64,000 nucleotides of DNA from positions 6,406,254 to 6,470,253 of the forward strand of contig RPFO01000667.1 in assembly GCA_009746045.1 (NCBI GenBank), read 5' to 3'. The notes under the pieces were generated by a model, which saw only the letters and a program-made list of their open reading frames with translations, ran no database searches and was not told the DNA's origin. Positions 39,370 to 49,605 of this stretch are shown piece by piece. Numbering within the stretch: the first letter of the stretch is position 1; each line of letters starts with the position of its first letter. Position numbers and translations under genes: made by a program. Source of the stretch: Mesostigma viride (taxonomy: Eukaryota > Streptophyta > Mesostigmatophyceae > Mesostigmatales > Mesostigmataceae).

Positions 39370-40515
39370 ACAGCACGCAGCCCTGCCACACACCCTTCTG
39401 TAAAGGGCATGGGGGCGTGGTCCCGTAAGAAGTGCGCACCGAAGTGGTGGACCCTTCATACAGGTTGCGGATGACAGCAATCAGGGGGCGGGGGATCCGG
39501 AACAACTCGAGGATGTCCCAAAGCGCAGGCCAGAAAACCGAATCGAAGGCTTTGATGAAGTCCACCAGCACAAGGTGCAAAGGGGACTCACCAGGCTGAA
39601 GGCGTTGCAGTTCCTCCACCAGTCTGCGAGTAGCGAAGAGCGCCTGTACTGTGTTGCGACCTGAACGGAAGCCGTGCTGAGTCTCGCTGAGGTGACCGTC
39701 CAGGGCCGTGCGCAGGCGGTTCAGGATGAGCCGCATATAAGAAGCTTGATTGGGGCACTTTGAATGCACACCCCTCTGTAGTTGCCGGGGTCGGCAGGCG
39801 ACCCCTTGTTCTTGTACAGCATCGTGCGAAAACTGTGTTGCCAGGCCGCTGGAGGTGGTTGCGACGACAGCAGAAGGCGGTTGCAGATGTCCCGGAAGAG
39901 CAGCATAACACCTGTGTCCTCGACTTCGGCTGCAAGTTTTACAACTGCGGCCGGAATCTCGTCAGAGCCGGTGGCTGCGTCATAACGCAGGCGCTGGACC
40001 GCCTCCGTGACCTCGCGAGAGGTGAAAGGAGGCATGTCAGACGGGTCGCCAAGTGGGCCGACCAGCGGGGGGACTAGGTAGTCCGCCGCTGACCTAGGCG
40101 GGGCCGGGGGCCCTGCGGGGCCGGCCAGGGCGGCCGGGCGGGCGGCGGCGGCTGGGAGCAGGGGTGGGGGCGGCGCAGCTGTCCCCACGACCTCGGCCGT
40201 GGCCGTGGCCCAGGTACGAAGCCGCTTGGCTGGGGCGCCGGGGACGTCGTGGCGGTGGGGCCGGCCGAGGCCGTCCGGGTGCCCGAGGCGCTTGTACCAG
40301 AACCAGGCCCCCTTGCCGTCGTGCTTCTGCTGGCAGCTGCGCAGGTCCTTGACCATCTGCTGAGCATCTGCCTTCTCAGCCTGCTCGTAGGCGGCCCTCA
40401 GAGCTGCTTGCAGCCCAGGTTTGGCGATCGGATCTCTGTTGCGGCGGAGCATCTGCCTGGCGGCGACCACTGTCGGTGCGTGACGGTGGACAGCAAGCTG
40501 CCGACGCGGAGGCAA
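39370..40515 (-). pseudogene. RTE-like LINE reverse transcriptase, fingers and palm
   Basis: Two frames. First (40515-39721): helical linker, a Pro/Ala-rich insert (APPPPLLPAAAARPAALAGP), VTEAVQRLRYDAATGSDEIP and MLYKNKGSPADPGNYRGVCI. Then (39769-39370): GHLSETQHGFRSGRNTVQAL, LHLVLVDFIKAFDSVFWPAL (motif A, Asp then KAFD) and GVWQGCVLSP (motif B). The frameshift lies near 39745. RT continues beyond the DNA insert at 38337-39362. Confidence 0.85.
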
Positions 40516-41261
40516 GGTGGGGAGGGTGCGGGCAGCCAGGCGATACTTGGCGGCGACACTGCACGGAGGATCACTGAAATATCCCCCGGCGGCGGAATGG
40601 CGTGTAACTGCTGTCGGCTGCCCCCGGCGTCGAATACGGCCAGGAAATCATCCCTGTGCGACATAGCGGCCTGCTCTTCTGCTGACATCTTGTCGGCATC
40701 CTTCAGCACAATCCGGAGCACTTTCAGATCTGGCTGAGGTGCCAGCTGTCGCGACGGTTTCACCCCAGGAAACCGCAATCTGATGCGAGCGAGCACGAGA
40801 CGATGATCAGATTCCACCGTGCTGACAGAATCTTGCAGGACGCGAGCATCGACAACTGAGGGGCGCTGAGCCCGACGTACGCAGACATAATCAAGGCACA
40901 CCACCCGATCCGACGGCCCAAAAAAGGTGGCCAGCTGCTCAGCGGGGCGTGCGAAAGAAGCATTGCATGCAACCAGCGCAGATTCTGCCAGCAGATTCGC
41001 AAATAAAGGCGTGTTACCGTTGGCTGTCGTGTTGGTTGGGGAATACTGAGCGCCCCCAGTGCCAACTGGCAGCGTGGCGTTGGCGTCGAGCAGCATAACC
41101 AGGAAGTGCCGAGCTGGAATGTTGGCCTCCTCCTCCTTGAGGGCGTCGAAGAAGGCCTCACGTTCCGCCTGAGCTCGACCCGCATGTGGTGCATATCCCA
41201 CGATAACGGTTAGCGTGTGGCGTGAATGGCCCTCAGTGGCCGAAAAAGTGGCCACTAGCAC
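40398..41261 (-). CDS. RTE-like LINE APE-type endonuclease region (open 287 codons)
   Basis: Keeps VIVGYAPHAGRAQAE, HFLVMLLDANATLP (the DxNA block), VVCLDYVCVRR and VESDHRLVLARIRL, where Asp-His is the catalytic pair. The first part of the domain is missing or out of frame. From about residue 190 onward (LKVLRIVLKDADKMSAEEQA) it runs into the linker to RT, then a frameshift near 40520 passes to the RT frame. The last 45 residues here are out-of-frame reading. Confidence 0.75.
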   Translation of the reverse strand: MLVATFSATEGHSRHTLTVIVGYAPHAGRAQAEREAFFDALKEEEANIPARHFLVMLLDANATLPVGTGGAQYSPTNTTANGNTPLFANLLAESALVACNASFARPAEQLATFFGPSDRVVCLDYVCVRRAQRPSVVDARVLQDSVSTVESDHRLVLARIRLRFPGVKPSRQLAPQPDLKVLRIVLKDADKMSAEEQAAMSHRDDFLAVFDAGGSRQQLHAIPPPGDISVILRAVSPPSIAWLPAPSPPCLRVGSLLSTVTHRQWSPPGRCSAATEIRSPNLGCKQL

Positions 41262-41315
41262 ACGCGGGGACCGCAGGTTGTCGAAAGCGATGACATCATC
41301 AATGTATCGACACGT

Positions 41316-41496
41316 GTGGGTGTGTCTCTGTGTGTGTTTCCTATAAGCCTTTTTGGTTTGTTACCATCCGTCTCCCTCCATGGAGGTCTTCCTAGAGATA
41401 GCCATGCGGCTCCCGCCGTCTTCGCGTCTTTCCTCTAAGACAACTACCCTAGTCCTTCCACGGCGTTGGATCGCCATGCGTCCAGGAATAGTTGTC
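41316..41496. other. Junction region with short inverted repeat
   Basis: After the PLE scrap, TG-rich sequence and then a block of about 50 bp, CTTCCACGGCGTTGGATCGC ... AGGAATAGTTGTCTC, also found at 26665-26713. It is bounded by AGACAACTA (41439) and TAGTTGTCT (41487), an inverted repeat that may be the ends of a very short MITE. Confidence 0.35.
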
Positions 41497-43400
41497 TCTC
41501 TTAATGTAAGTGAAAGCAACCGGTACGTGGAAATGCCATGCATAACGCAAATTCCTGTTGAAGAACAAACTTTCATGGAGCCCATTAACCTTTACATATG
41601 CCAAATATTTAGTTTACAAAGATGGCCATGGTACTCACATTAACTCTCTCTCATCCCGAATTTCACAAGCATATTCACACTGCACAAAGCAGCCTGGGGT
41701 TTACCGAAGGGGTTTATCTAAAAAGAGTTTATCTAAGGACTAGGATGCTGAACTACCTATTCACTAAGTTTGTTCGATTGTCTAATGTGTGTCCGCTATG
41801 AAAGCTCATGTTATGCCCCCTAATGGGAGGGCAGATAGGAGACTTCCAGTTCACTAGCAGTTTGGGCCCAACCTGGCTGAAGTTTGGGCCCAACGTTACT
41901 GAGAGAGCTTGCATGGCAGTTTTAACCTGGAGTTACCACCTGGAAGAAACGGTCAATAAATAAACATGCCTATAATACACGGGGGATGCACACTTCATCA
42001 GGTCTTCCTGAATAGTGTTCGCCAAAACTGGACGACCTGGCAACATGCATCCCCCTCATCCCCGCAGCAGTGTGGGGTGGACTCAGGCGCGTGGACGTCA
42101 CGCTGGAAGTTTCAGTTGGCTGCAACAAGCGGCGGCAGAATGGGCCGGCTTTTGAAACGAAGCAACCCGCCGAAGAAGCGCCGACGCTGGGCCGCTGGTG
42201 CCGTAGGCGGGCTGAGCATGGCGGCGGAGCTGGCGGCGAACATCGACGCCGCTTTGATTTCCTGCGAAGATAAAGAGCTGAGCTCCTGCGGACGTTCTAC
42301 AGGTGAAAGAGATGAACGTGTCCGGCGGTCCTTGCCACTGCCTGGCGAGTCCAAGCCAGGCTCTGTGGCTGCCATTTCGAGGCCAAGCTCGCGAATACTT
42401 TGGTCGAGCGACAGTGCACGACCCCGACGAAGTGGCAAGCCAGGAAGCTTGTCAGGGCTCAACACTTGGTCAGCGTACGCCGCATAGTATGCCTTCACGG
42501 TTCGCGGCGTGGTGCGTTCGAGAGACCATCTATCAAAACTTGTCCGGTTGGCTGACGCAGAATGAGACAGCCCTCCATGAACAATCATGCCGTCATTTTC
42601 GATGGCGTAACTGCGTCGAGCTTGCGCAGCTGTCATTGGAGGCAAGTCTGCGCAGCTGAGCTCCGCATTGCGGTCCTTCGGCTGCTCTTCGGAAATAGTG
42701 GAACGACGGCTTCTCCGGGAAAAAAGGAAATTGTACAGCTTTATTTTCCGTGGTATATCCAAGTCCAAGGACTTAGACTCGCGTAACTTCGCCATGGTCG
42801 CGACAGCTCCACAGGACCGAAAAAGCCCGTTCGTTTTCCTTCTGCAACAACTCGTAAGTTCAGGAAACCCGGGACAGAGGCAAAAACGCCATCCGTGGGA
42901 AGAAATGGTTGCTGCCCCCGATTACTGGCTAAGCTTGCCACATTTCGTGCGGGCAAATGCTGCAGAAGAAAGAATGTGGACAATCATGGGCGCGTTTGCA
43001 TCCATGAATTCGGTGTCATCAACTGATTTTGTGCCACCCCCGTGCCGGCCGAATCTCACTCACGACATTTTTATTTTTTCCGATCTATTTGCAGGAGATT
43101 TCCGGGTAAATGGGTATTTTTTTTTAACCAATCGGAGTATCGTTATGTAAAGGGGTACCACGTGGCGACCAGCTGGTCACCCACTGTATATTTGCAGGAG
43201 ATTAAAGTATATCAAGTGATCGAGTATATCAAATAACTGTCCATGATTGGTAGGAAATAGTACGGAAATTTAATCACGTCGTGATACTAGAGTCTTGCAT
43301 TTCTCAAGCGTCCAATCGAAACACGAAAAGATTCAACGGCATAAGCTTACGAACCTGACGACACGTTCAGCAGAAAAGAACCCTGATCATAGTAGATCAT
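41497..43400 (-). mobile_element. Unclassified repeated element, copy B
   Basis: Inverse orientation to copy A. Shares the region downstream of the ORF (GTAAGTGAAAGCAACCGGTA to GTTTAACC-type blocks), the ORF and the upstream part (to about 43345, CCAATCGAAACACGAAAAGA). It lacks the SINE-like insert of A. It has about 110 extra bases near 43090-43195, flanked by TATTTGCAGGAGATT-like direct repeats. Further upstream similarity to C continues (AATTCGACCGTTTCGC near 43475). Confidence 0.55.
42112..42795 (-). CDS. Unrecognised 227-aa protein, copy B
   Basis: The translation equals copy A at every residue, and I saw no base difference in the ORF stretches I compared. Flanking DNA differs at several places within 300 bp on either side. 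Start context and stop are the same. See copy A for composition. Identity here against diverged flanks suggests recent copying, gene conversion or selection. Confidence 0.5.
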   Translation of the reverse strand: MAKLRESKSLDLDIPRKIKLYNFLFSRRSRRSTISEEQPKDRNAELSCADLPPMTAAQARRSYAIENDGMIVHGGLSHSASANRTSFDRWSLERTTPRTVKAYYAAYADQVLSPDKLPGLPLRRGRALSLDQSIRELGLEMAATEPGLDSPGSGKDRRTRSSLSPVERPQELSSLSSQEIKAASMFAASSAAMLSPPTAPAAQRRRFFGGLLRFKSRPILPPLVAAN

Positions 43401-44210
43401 AGTGAACCCGACACCATCTCAATTCGAAACCGGCGCGGGAATAAACAAAACTCAACTTTTAAGTTTTAACTCATCTCAATTCGACCGTTTCGCTACCGCA
43501 TCGTCCATCGGTACAGCAAAAATTGTGGCGTGGGCAACAACAACAACAAGTCAACAACAACAACAGCAAAAATTGTGGGGCCCGCTGCCCCCGCAAAGCG
43601 CGGAATACACCCTCCGCATTGGTACTGTAGTTTTAATTCGGTTCAGCCGAAAGGCCCTTCGGAATTAGACAATAGCGTTTTATTGGTTGAAAGTGCTACT
43701 GTGCCCGCCCAATTAATTAATTATTAGTTTGTTTGTTTGGTTACCGAACAACCGTTGAACTAGCTGCGAAATTTAATAATTCTTTGTTTGTTGACTTTGT
43801 TCTGTATAACCCAGCTGGATGCACCGCTCTTACGGCTGGGAAAAGCACATTTTTCAGCCAGAGATTTACCTAATATTTCTTTGTTTGTTAGCGAGAAAGC
43901 TGCACACGTGACAAGAAAATAATATTTATTTACACTTTCTTTGTTTGTTTGGTAGCTTCAAAAACTACAGTTCACTTCACTCGGGAACTGAATTAGTTAA
44001 TTAAAATTCTTTTGTTTTATTTATCGTTTGCAGCTGGCCGGCCCCCAGCCTCATAATTATTTAGTAAACCTACCAATGCGGAGGGTGTATGATATGTACC
44101 CGAAAAAGATATACTACGATATGTTGTTGCTGTTGTTGTTTATTACCACATCTCATGATTCCCATCAGGTTCCCATATATGAATGATTTGATATGTTGTT
44201 GTGATATTAT
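43401..44210. other. Non-coding region upstream of copy B
   Basis: A/T-rich, with CAACAACAACAA (43539-43565) and TTTGTTTG runs. 43470-43510 matches the duplicated segment of copy C (62970, 63140). 44090-44205 (ATATGAATGATTTGATATGT) matches 22630-22680 near copy A in inverse orientation. No ORF of note. Confidence 0.5.
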
Positions 44211-46465
44211 CAAAGAGACAACCAGCGCAGGCCAGACTGAGAAATCGGGAGACTGAATCCGGACCATGGTAGCTCGAGCCTGCCGTTATCTTTTCCGCGT
44301 TTTCGAGTCGTTCAGGATGATGAAGATGAATGGTGATGGAAATGTGTATCCTTGTGCATTGAAATTATGGCTGGCTTACCGCGTGTGGAGCGACTAGATG
44401 ACCTAGACGGTGGGGCCGGAAACAGCATGCTTGATCAGGGCGTGTGTTTCTAGCCTAACTGGCCGGGAGTGTCTAGTGGTGAGCACCATTGCTGCGATCG
44501 CTCTCCCACCATTTACGAGGAAATACCCGCAAATGGAAAACCACTGAAAAGGTCTAGCTAGTCAGTCATCACGTTAGCCATGCCATGATTCCAAACGTCC
44601 AAGAACTGCACACGGTGCAAAGGCAAAAAGCCGGAGGACAGCACTTTCAAATGTGCGGCGGGAACCAACTGAAAAGCCCGCGGATGCCAGAAAACATCGT
44701 GTTGCGGCAGCGACGCGACGATGTGGACAACGAATCCAGTGCCAAGCTCGGAACGGCCGCAAAGGAGATCTGGCATCACAGGGTTCAGATGTGCGGAGAT
44801 ACTATGCGATCCAGCCGGTCCACGACCTGTTTGTAGAGCTTGTGCCAAGGGGCAGCACCGAACAGATGTGGGTGACGTTGCAAAAAACATCGGACTTGAC
44901 GGAGCATAATGGCTCGGTCATAGTCTTTGACCAATAAACGCTGCAAGAGTTCAACAAGAGTCGTGATGAAATCAACACGATAAGAACAAAGACGGGAAAA
45001 ACGATGTAACTGAGAAAGAACAACACCATATTTTGCTGTGTGGGAAAGGAGACTGTGAATATCGGGGTAACGAATAAAAGGAATTTGTTGGTATTTAGGA
45101 TCCTTGCGCTTATCATAGATAGCCGTACGCCAGCCCTTCTTGTTATGGGTAATGTTAAGATCGAGGTAATTGCAATGAGTATCCTCCGACGTGAGCTTTA
45201 ATGTGAGGGACGCTTGCGGGTAGATGCCAGGCAGACCAGCGGTGATATACAAATGGGTTGCGAAATCAGGGTTGTCGAAAGCGATGACATCATCAATGTA
45301 TCGACATGTATGGATAAAACGCCTGATGAGAACATCATCGTTTGAGGCAATGAGATTCTCCATGAATGCAAGCTCATAAGTGTATAGATAGAGGTTTGCA
45401 AGGAGCCCGGCACAGTTAGTGCCCATAGGGATGCCGATAGCTTGTTGGTATACATTGCCCGCAAAACAGATGAAGGTGTTATCAACAAGATAAGAGATCC
45501 AATGGACAAGGTCAGCCTTCGTGATAATATAATTATAACCATCCCGCACGATAGCACCTGCCGCGATCCCTGAGAGCCACGTTGCCGTGGGCTTGGTCTG
45601 AGAAACACGCACGTGCAGGTGGTTGCGCCCGTGAGGCCTACGTGCATACAGACGAGTAAGGAGGCTATCTAAACGAGCTTTCAAATCGTGCAAATCTAGT
45701 GTGGTATATAGAGTGGTGAAATCATAGGTGGCTATGGGCATAGGTATACGTTTCTCTGCTGCTGTCTTAGAACGGCTAAGGGCGGCAAGGCGTAGGCGTA
45801 CTTGGGCTGAGTCTATGACGATCCAACTACCAGCGCATTCATACCCGGCATTCGACAGCACCTCCACCCATAATGCATTGGCTTCGGGGAGAAGAGCATT
45901 CAAAGCATGGCAGATGAGTTTCGAGAGAGGCATCAGTGGGGCTGAATGCGACGCAGCAATGGTGCGCAAAGCAACAGGAGTTTTGTGCAGCTTAAGAGTG
46001 AGATACAGATATGGGAACGTAGTGGTGGTGGCGCGTCGCTGCCGCTTAAGGAATGCCCGAGCAAAAATGTTTTGGCTGTGCAGAAAAGCCCGATGAGCAG
46101 CGGTGATACTGGCGGTGGACTGTGCACGCTGAACATAGGTAGGGCTGGACGCCAACTCGTGTTGCAAAGTAGCAAGGTAGTGCTTCTTGCATATGAAAGC
46201 AAAGTTGTTGGCACTCTTGTCAACACACGTGATGATAAAGTCCTGCTTGAAGTGGTCAAGAAGTGCTTTATCTGTGGTGTTGAGCCAGGTGGTGCGGTGG
46301 ACCTGCTGGAGACAGTAATTATGTACCTGAAAAAGACCGGAAAAGTACGGCGAGGAGCGTCGACTGTCGAGCGACCAATACGGCAATACCTACTATTGGA
46401 AGCTCCTATTCGGGCCAGGAGGAAGAAAACTCTTGTGCGGGGGCCGGGGGGGATATTCCCATTAT
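44211..46465 (-). mobile_element. Penelope-like element copy 3, most complete
   Basis: Minus strand. RT ORF 46386-44785, a C-terminal region that continues in another frame to about 44560, then a 3' tail of about 350 bp ending GGTTGTCTCTTTG at 44211. The 5' end abuts the TTAA element at 46466-46470. No GIY-YIG endonuclease was seen in the surviving part; in related algal PLEs it may be N-terminal, which would be lost here. Confidence 0.8.
44785..46386 (-). CDS. Penelope-like reverse transcriptase
   Basis: 533 open codons. Typical PLE motifs in order: DFIITCVDKSANNFAFICKK (early), TFPYLYLTLKLHKTPVALRT, YDFTTLYTTLDLHDLK (motif A), IPMGTNCAGLLANLYLYTYE near residue 320 (motif B), CRYIDDVIAF near 362 (motif C Asp-Asp), SEDTHCNYLDLNITHNKKGW and IPFIRYPDIHSLL. 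PLE RTs are telomerase-like enzymes that copy their RNA at a nicked target. The ORF ends in a stop at IVSPHI; a one-base shift would continue into LNPVMPDLLCGRSELGTGFV, so the C-terminus is frameshifted. The start is the first Met; the true 5' end may lie further up. Confidence 0.9.
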   Translation of the reverse strand: MPYWSLDSRRSSPYFSGLFQVHNYCLQQVHRTTWLNTTDKALLDHFKQDFIITCVDKSANNFAFICKKHYLATLQHELASSPTYVQRAQSTASITAAHRAFLHSQNIFARAFLKRQRRATTTTFPYLYLTLKLHKTPVALRTIAASHSAPLMPLSKLICHALNALLPEANALWVEVLSNAGYECAGSWIVIDSAQVRLRLAALSRSKTAAEKRIPMPIATYDFTTLYTTLDLHDLKARLDSLLTRLYARRPHGRNHLHVRVSQTKPTATWLSGIAAGAIVRDGYNYIITKADLVHWISYLVDNTFICFAGNVYQQAIGIPMGTNCAGLLANLYLYTYELAFMENLIASNDDVLIRRFIHTCRYIDDVIAFDNPDFATHLYITAGLPGIYPQASLTLKLTSEDTHCNYLDLNITHNKKGWRTAIYDKRKDPKYQQIPFIRYPDIHSLLSHTAKYGVVLSQLHRFSRLCSYRVDFITTLVELLQRLLVKDYDRAIMLRQVRCFLQRHPHLFGAAPWHKLYKQVVDRLDRIVSPHI

Positions 46466-46469
46466 TTAA

Positions 46470-46765
46470 GGGGACGTGACACCCCCGAATTTTTTGGCGC
46501 CAAAAAATTCGCGCCGGAACCGAAGGTCACAAATTTCACGCGCACGGTGCGCGCATCCCTTGCGGAAGTGGCCATGGCGACTGCGTTCAGGCGAAACTAC
46601 CACACTAGGGCAGGCGAAATGCAAAAATTTTACTCGAATCTAAAAGGCGATGAGTTTATGATGTTAGTTTGCGGCGGCGGAAATAAGCTGGTTTACAATA
46701 TCGGTTTTTTTTTTTTTTTTTTCAGATGCCCGGTCGGCATGCCTGGGGGGTAATCTGAATTTTTT
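46470..46765 (+). mobile_element. TTAA-target element, truncated copy
   Basis: TTAA at 46466-46469, then GGGGACGTGACAC and the same 24-bp palindrome (46487-46510) as the element at 19677, followed by GCGCCGG, GCGGAAGTGGCCATGGCGAC. Homology fades after about 150 bp. The right end was not found; a T-run at 46705-46722 precedes unrelated sequence. Confidence 0.7.
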
Positions 46766-46792
46766 GGAATCCTCGTTACCATTGTTACGACC

Positions 46793-47031
46793 GGGCTCTC
46801 CTCTTCCGTCTCTATTCCAAGAGCCTCGCCTGACTCTACCTAAACTAACGACTGAGGTTACCTAATGAGGAAGAGCTATACTGTGAATAAGATCTGGGAC
46901 GTCGGTGCCTGACGGTTCTGTTCTCAATGCACTATCCATGATGGTACATCCGACCACTACTTAATACGCCATACACCGATTATATTCAGGGTACTACGAA
47001 GAAAACACTAATATGCCATGACCCAAGCCAG
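46793..47031 (-). repeat. Ty3 LTR 3'-end fragment
   Basis: Reverse complement of the last 240 bp of the LTR family at 2489/12497 (TGTTACG..., CTACCTAAACTA, GATCTGGGACGTCG, TGTTCTCAATGCA, GGGTACTACGAAG, ATATGCCATGACCC), with scattered changes. Cut on the right by a LINE tail. Confidence 0.75.
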
Positions 47032-47035
47032 TGTA

Positions 47036-47330
47036 TTAAATAATTAATTAATTAAACTCGTGCTCCCGTTGGGGAGTCACGGAGCACCGAAGTGCTTTTA
47101 ATCCCTGTGTGTGCACTACAGGAGAAAGGGCAGAGACCCCCAGTCTCCTTCATGTCAGAGGCATGCCACAGCTGCATTCGGGCGCGCTGGCTAAACGGAC
47201 ACGCTAACGATCCGGCAGTCTGTGGGTGCAATAAGACCCATGTGAGCATATCCGATAGCAAGGAGCGTGGGCAAGTAATCTGAACATAGCCAGGGCGTAG
47301 CATGGCTGTACTAGGACTAGGCTAAGGCTA
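47036..47330 (-). repeat. RTE-like LINE 3' UTR and TTAA tail
   Basis: Minus strand matches 52668-52975: CAGATTGCCGGATCGTTAGC-type block, GGAGACTGGGGGTCTCTGCC, TTAAAAGCACTTCGGTGCTC, CCGTGACTCCCCAACGGGAG and TTAATTAATTAA. It differs from the 28.3/37.2-kb tails upstream of the hairpin, so it is a further subfamily. Confidence 0.7.
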
Positions 47331-47470
47331 TGGCTGGTTGTGTACCGTGCGTTCAACGGTTGGCGGCACGTGACTAGGTGTGTTGGCACAGCGAGGCAAA
47401 CATTCTAGGCATGGCTGCCTTAGCGGCAGTGACGCCACTGGTTACTACTGAAGCTAGGGCTATTGCTATT

Positions 47471-47821
47471 CTAGCCCGCTGGGGGCGTCCACATCTTGTG
47501 GTTGATCATCAGGTCCCCGCCCCTCCAGTACACCTTGGGCTTCTGGGGGTCCTGCTTATGGCAGAGGTATTCCGGCCACAGGTCGCGTCGCTGCTGTTGC
47601 TGAGCGGGGGTGAGGTCGTCATCCAGCGTCCAGGTGAGGTCGTGCAACCGCTTGCGACGATGAGAGAGGAACCGCTGCTTATCCTCAGGGGAGAGGAAGG
47701 TGAGCAGGACTGGTGGGGGAGCCGCCTTGTCCCGTGAGTGGGGGAGGCGGTGGCACCCACGCAGTTCCACCTCACCTACCAGGCCCATGAGGGTAAGAAG
47801 CTGGTTCTTGAGCTCGTCAGC
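47471..47821 (-). pseudogene. LINE ORF1 C-terminal domain
   Basis: Minus strand: ELKNQLLTLMGLVGEVELRG, PVLLTFLSPEDKQRFLSHRR, RKRLHDLTWTLDDDLTPAQQ and WRGGDLMINHKMW, the ORF1 C-terminal domain typical of L1-like chaperones (DLTP, R-x-x-R). It opens at a TIR insertion at 47822, which removes the N-terminal half. The element jumps from here straight to its 3' UTR (47330), so EN and RT are deleted. Confidence 0.7.
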
Positions 47822-48075
47822 ACACTATACTTTTCGTCCGAGGGTGGTAAAAAGCATCCGAGGAGTAAATTACGAGGTCTTATCTTACTACCTAGATCCG
47901 AGGCGTGAGATCCAACGCCGTAATCATTACTACGTAGGATGATAGGGTAGTAATTTTACTAGCCGTAAGTAAGAGTAACGTTACGACTGCACATCTTTGG
48001 TAGTACATTACCGACAGAGTAAATTACCGCGACGGGTCTTGGTTGGTAATCTACCACCTGTAGATTAGGTGCCAG
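47822..48075. mobile_element. CACTATACTTTTCG TIR element, truncated copy 1
   Basis: Begins CACTATACTTTTCGTCCGAG and has many TACGAGG/GTAAATTAC motifs. Its end abuts LINE ORF1 at the SLA/DEL codons. The copy at about 58600-59046 starts at the same ORF1 site from the other side. Confidence 0.5.
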
Positions 48076-48324
48076 TGATCCGATGCTGTAAGATACGTTT
48101 CAGTAAGCTACTTCGGGGATCTTTGCCTGTACACGGCCAGATGGATAATTATATTGTAATGGAGAAGTGGGAGAACGTGCGTGTCTATTAGCAAATGCAG
48201 CGAAATATGTAGTTATCAGCCTTTTTCGCCTATTCAGCAGTTGTCGTTGTCGGCCGTTGTCATTAAGCGGCTATAGATTATGTGTGCTGGGGCCGGTGAA
48301 AAGACGCTAGCAAAGTTCGTCTGA
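48076..48324 (+). other. Upstream region of the putative three-exon gene
   Basis: No repeat recognised. Contains CAGTTGTCGTTGTCGG and A/T-rich stretches; no clear TATA box could be assigned. Confidence 0.3.
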
Positions 48325-49435
48325 ATGGCGTCCAATAGAGGGGATTTTATTCTTAGTGGATTGTTGGACGAGGAGAAGGCGAGGTTGCTGGCGGAGAATG
48401 CGAAAGAGCAGAGGGAAGCAGCGGAAGCCGTGCGTGGAAGATGAGGTAACGGGATGGAGTGTGGGCCCTGGCTTCTGGTTATGAAATGATGGCGGTTGCA
48501 GGCCAGCCGTGCTCGCTGGTAATGGGTGCGTGGTGTTGAAATCCAAGTTCTGCGCGTATTCTGTTTTTTGGTCAATGATTGAAGGGATGTCGCCTTGTTT
48601 TATTTTTGTGCATCTGCGTCCCGTCGTGACTGCCTCGTCATGGACGCCCAGGGGTAGAAGTTCGAACGAGGGAATGATTTTTCAAACGCCTGGATATGTT
48701 ATGATAGTACGAATAAATGGTAATGGGTAGAGGCGGCCAAAATTTTGTTGGAAGTGTGCCAACGCCGCACATACGACTTGAACAACCCTAGGTATCTTAG
48801 GAAAAGGAAACACGGATACGTCGGAGTGGAGGAAGAGGAAGACGATGACGATGGTGAAGACGGAGAGGTTTACAATGGAGGCCTTGAGAATGGGGAGACA
48901 TTGAAGCAGGAGAGCAGGGTAGCGGTGAGTGGCCCGTCATGAATTACATTGTGGTTGCAGTTGTTAGCGAGGCGTGTTGATTGCTTCTTGCCGCGGGTAA
49001 TCGCTAGCGTGCATAACCTTCTTTTTTCAACAGGTGTTCTGGTGCATTGACTGCCGCAAAGCAATTAATGGGACTGATTATGTGCCTATCATGCCGTTTG
49101 GGAATCATACATTGCCAACATTTCGTGTTTAGAAGGCGCGCCTTCAGAAGCATATTCAGCACCGCACGAGCCAGGTGCTGAAGGCGTGCTTGGAGAGGAA
49201 GGGGTATAAAGTGCGCATGACCGCATCGAAGAAGAAGAAGCAGCAGGAATCGGGCAAGACCATGATAACCGAGCCAGGATTGGCTTTCGTGCATGCAGTA
49301 CATGGTGCGGCGCAGGCAGTGAATGCTGCATCGATTGCAGCGGTGCAGCCTGTGGCCATGGCGGTGCAGGGCGCGGGTCCTGAAGTGTGGGCGTTGGCGA
49401 AGCAGATTCACGATGCTGTCATGGCCACGTTGTGA
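48325..49435 (+). CDS. Putative three-exon gene, unknown protein (exons 48325-48429, 48733-48924, 49034-49132 or to 49435)
   Basis: Exon 1 (35 codons, MASNRGDFILSGLLDEEKAR) ends GCC|GTGCGT. Exon 2 starts after ...GGGTAGAG and has 64 codons (AAKILLEVCQRRTYDLNNPR, a VEEEEDDDDGEDGEV acidic run), ending GCG|GTGAGT. Exon 3 starts after TTTTTTCAACAG with VFWCIDCRKAINGTDYVPIM. All three parts join in phase 0, and a helix EQREAAEA-AAKILLEV is restored across the first junction. A TAG at 49130-49132 ends a 131-residue product; beyond it the frame stays open 100 codons (RKGYKVRMTASKKKKQQESG) to TGA 49433-49435, so the TAG could be a nonsense mutation. Not recognised; CIDC may bind metal. The sequence is not repeated elsewhere here. 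Confidence 0.4.
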
Positions 49436-49514
49436 AGCCAAGGAATGGGTGTTGGTTCCAGTCAGGTGCCTCGCCCGGAGGAAGCTTTTCTGCTGTAAGC
49501 AGAGGTGCGGCATC

Positions 49515-49605
49515 AAGCATTTGCAATCGCCATGAGAGCAGTGGAGATGTCAGCGGCATGAAGCATTTGCAATCGCCATGAGAGCAGTGGAGATGTCTGC
49601 GGCAT
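49515..49605 (+). repeat. 46-bp direct tandem duplication
   Basis: AAGCATTTGCAATCGCCATG ... GGAGATGTCAGCGGCATG twice, with one or two differences. Downstream of the putative gene, possibly in its 3' part. Confidence 0.8.

Larger units (their letters stand above)
37162..41267 (-). mobile_element. RTE-like LINE, nearly complete, minus strand, 11-bp target duplication
   Basis: 4.1 kb including a 1-kb DNA insert. From its 5' side: APE endonuclease (41261-40530), RT (40515-39370 and 38330-37968), post-RT region (37960-37361), 3' UTR with GATG repeats (37229-37242), hairpin CTCCGTGACTCCCCAACGGG (37190-37215) and TTAA tail at 37162-37183. GGTTGTCGAAA flanks it at 37151-37161 and at about 41268-41286 (the second copy abuts GCGATGACATC). 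The joined flanks match PLE copy 3 at 45255-45310, so the target was a PLE scrap. Short 3' UTR and tandem-repeat tail suit the RTE clade. Confidence 0.85.
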
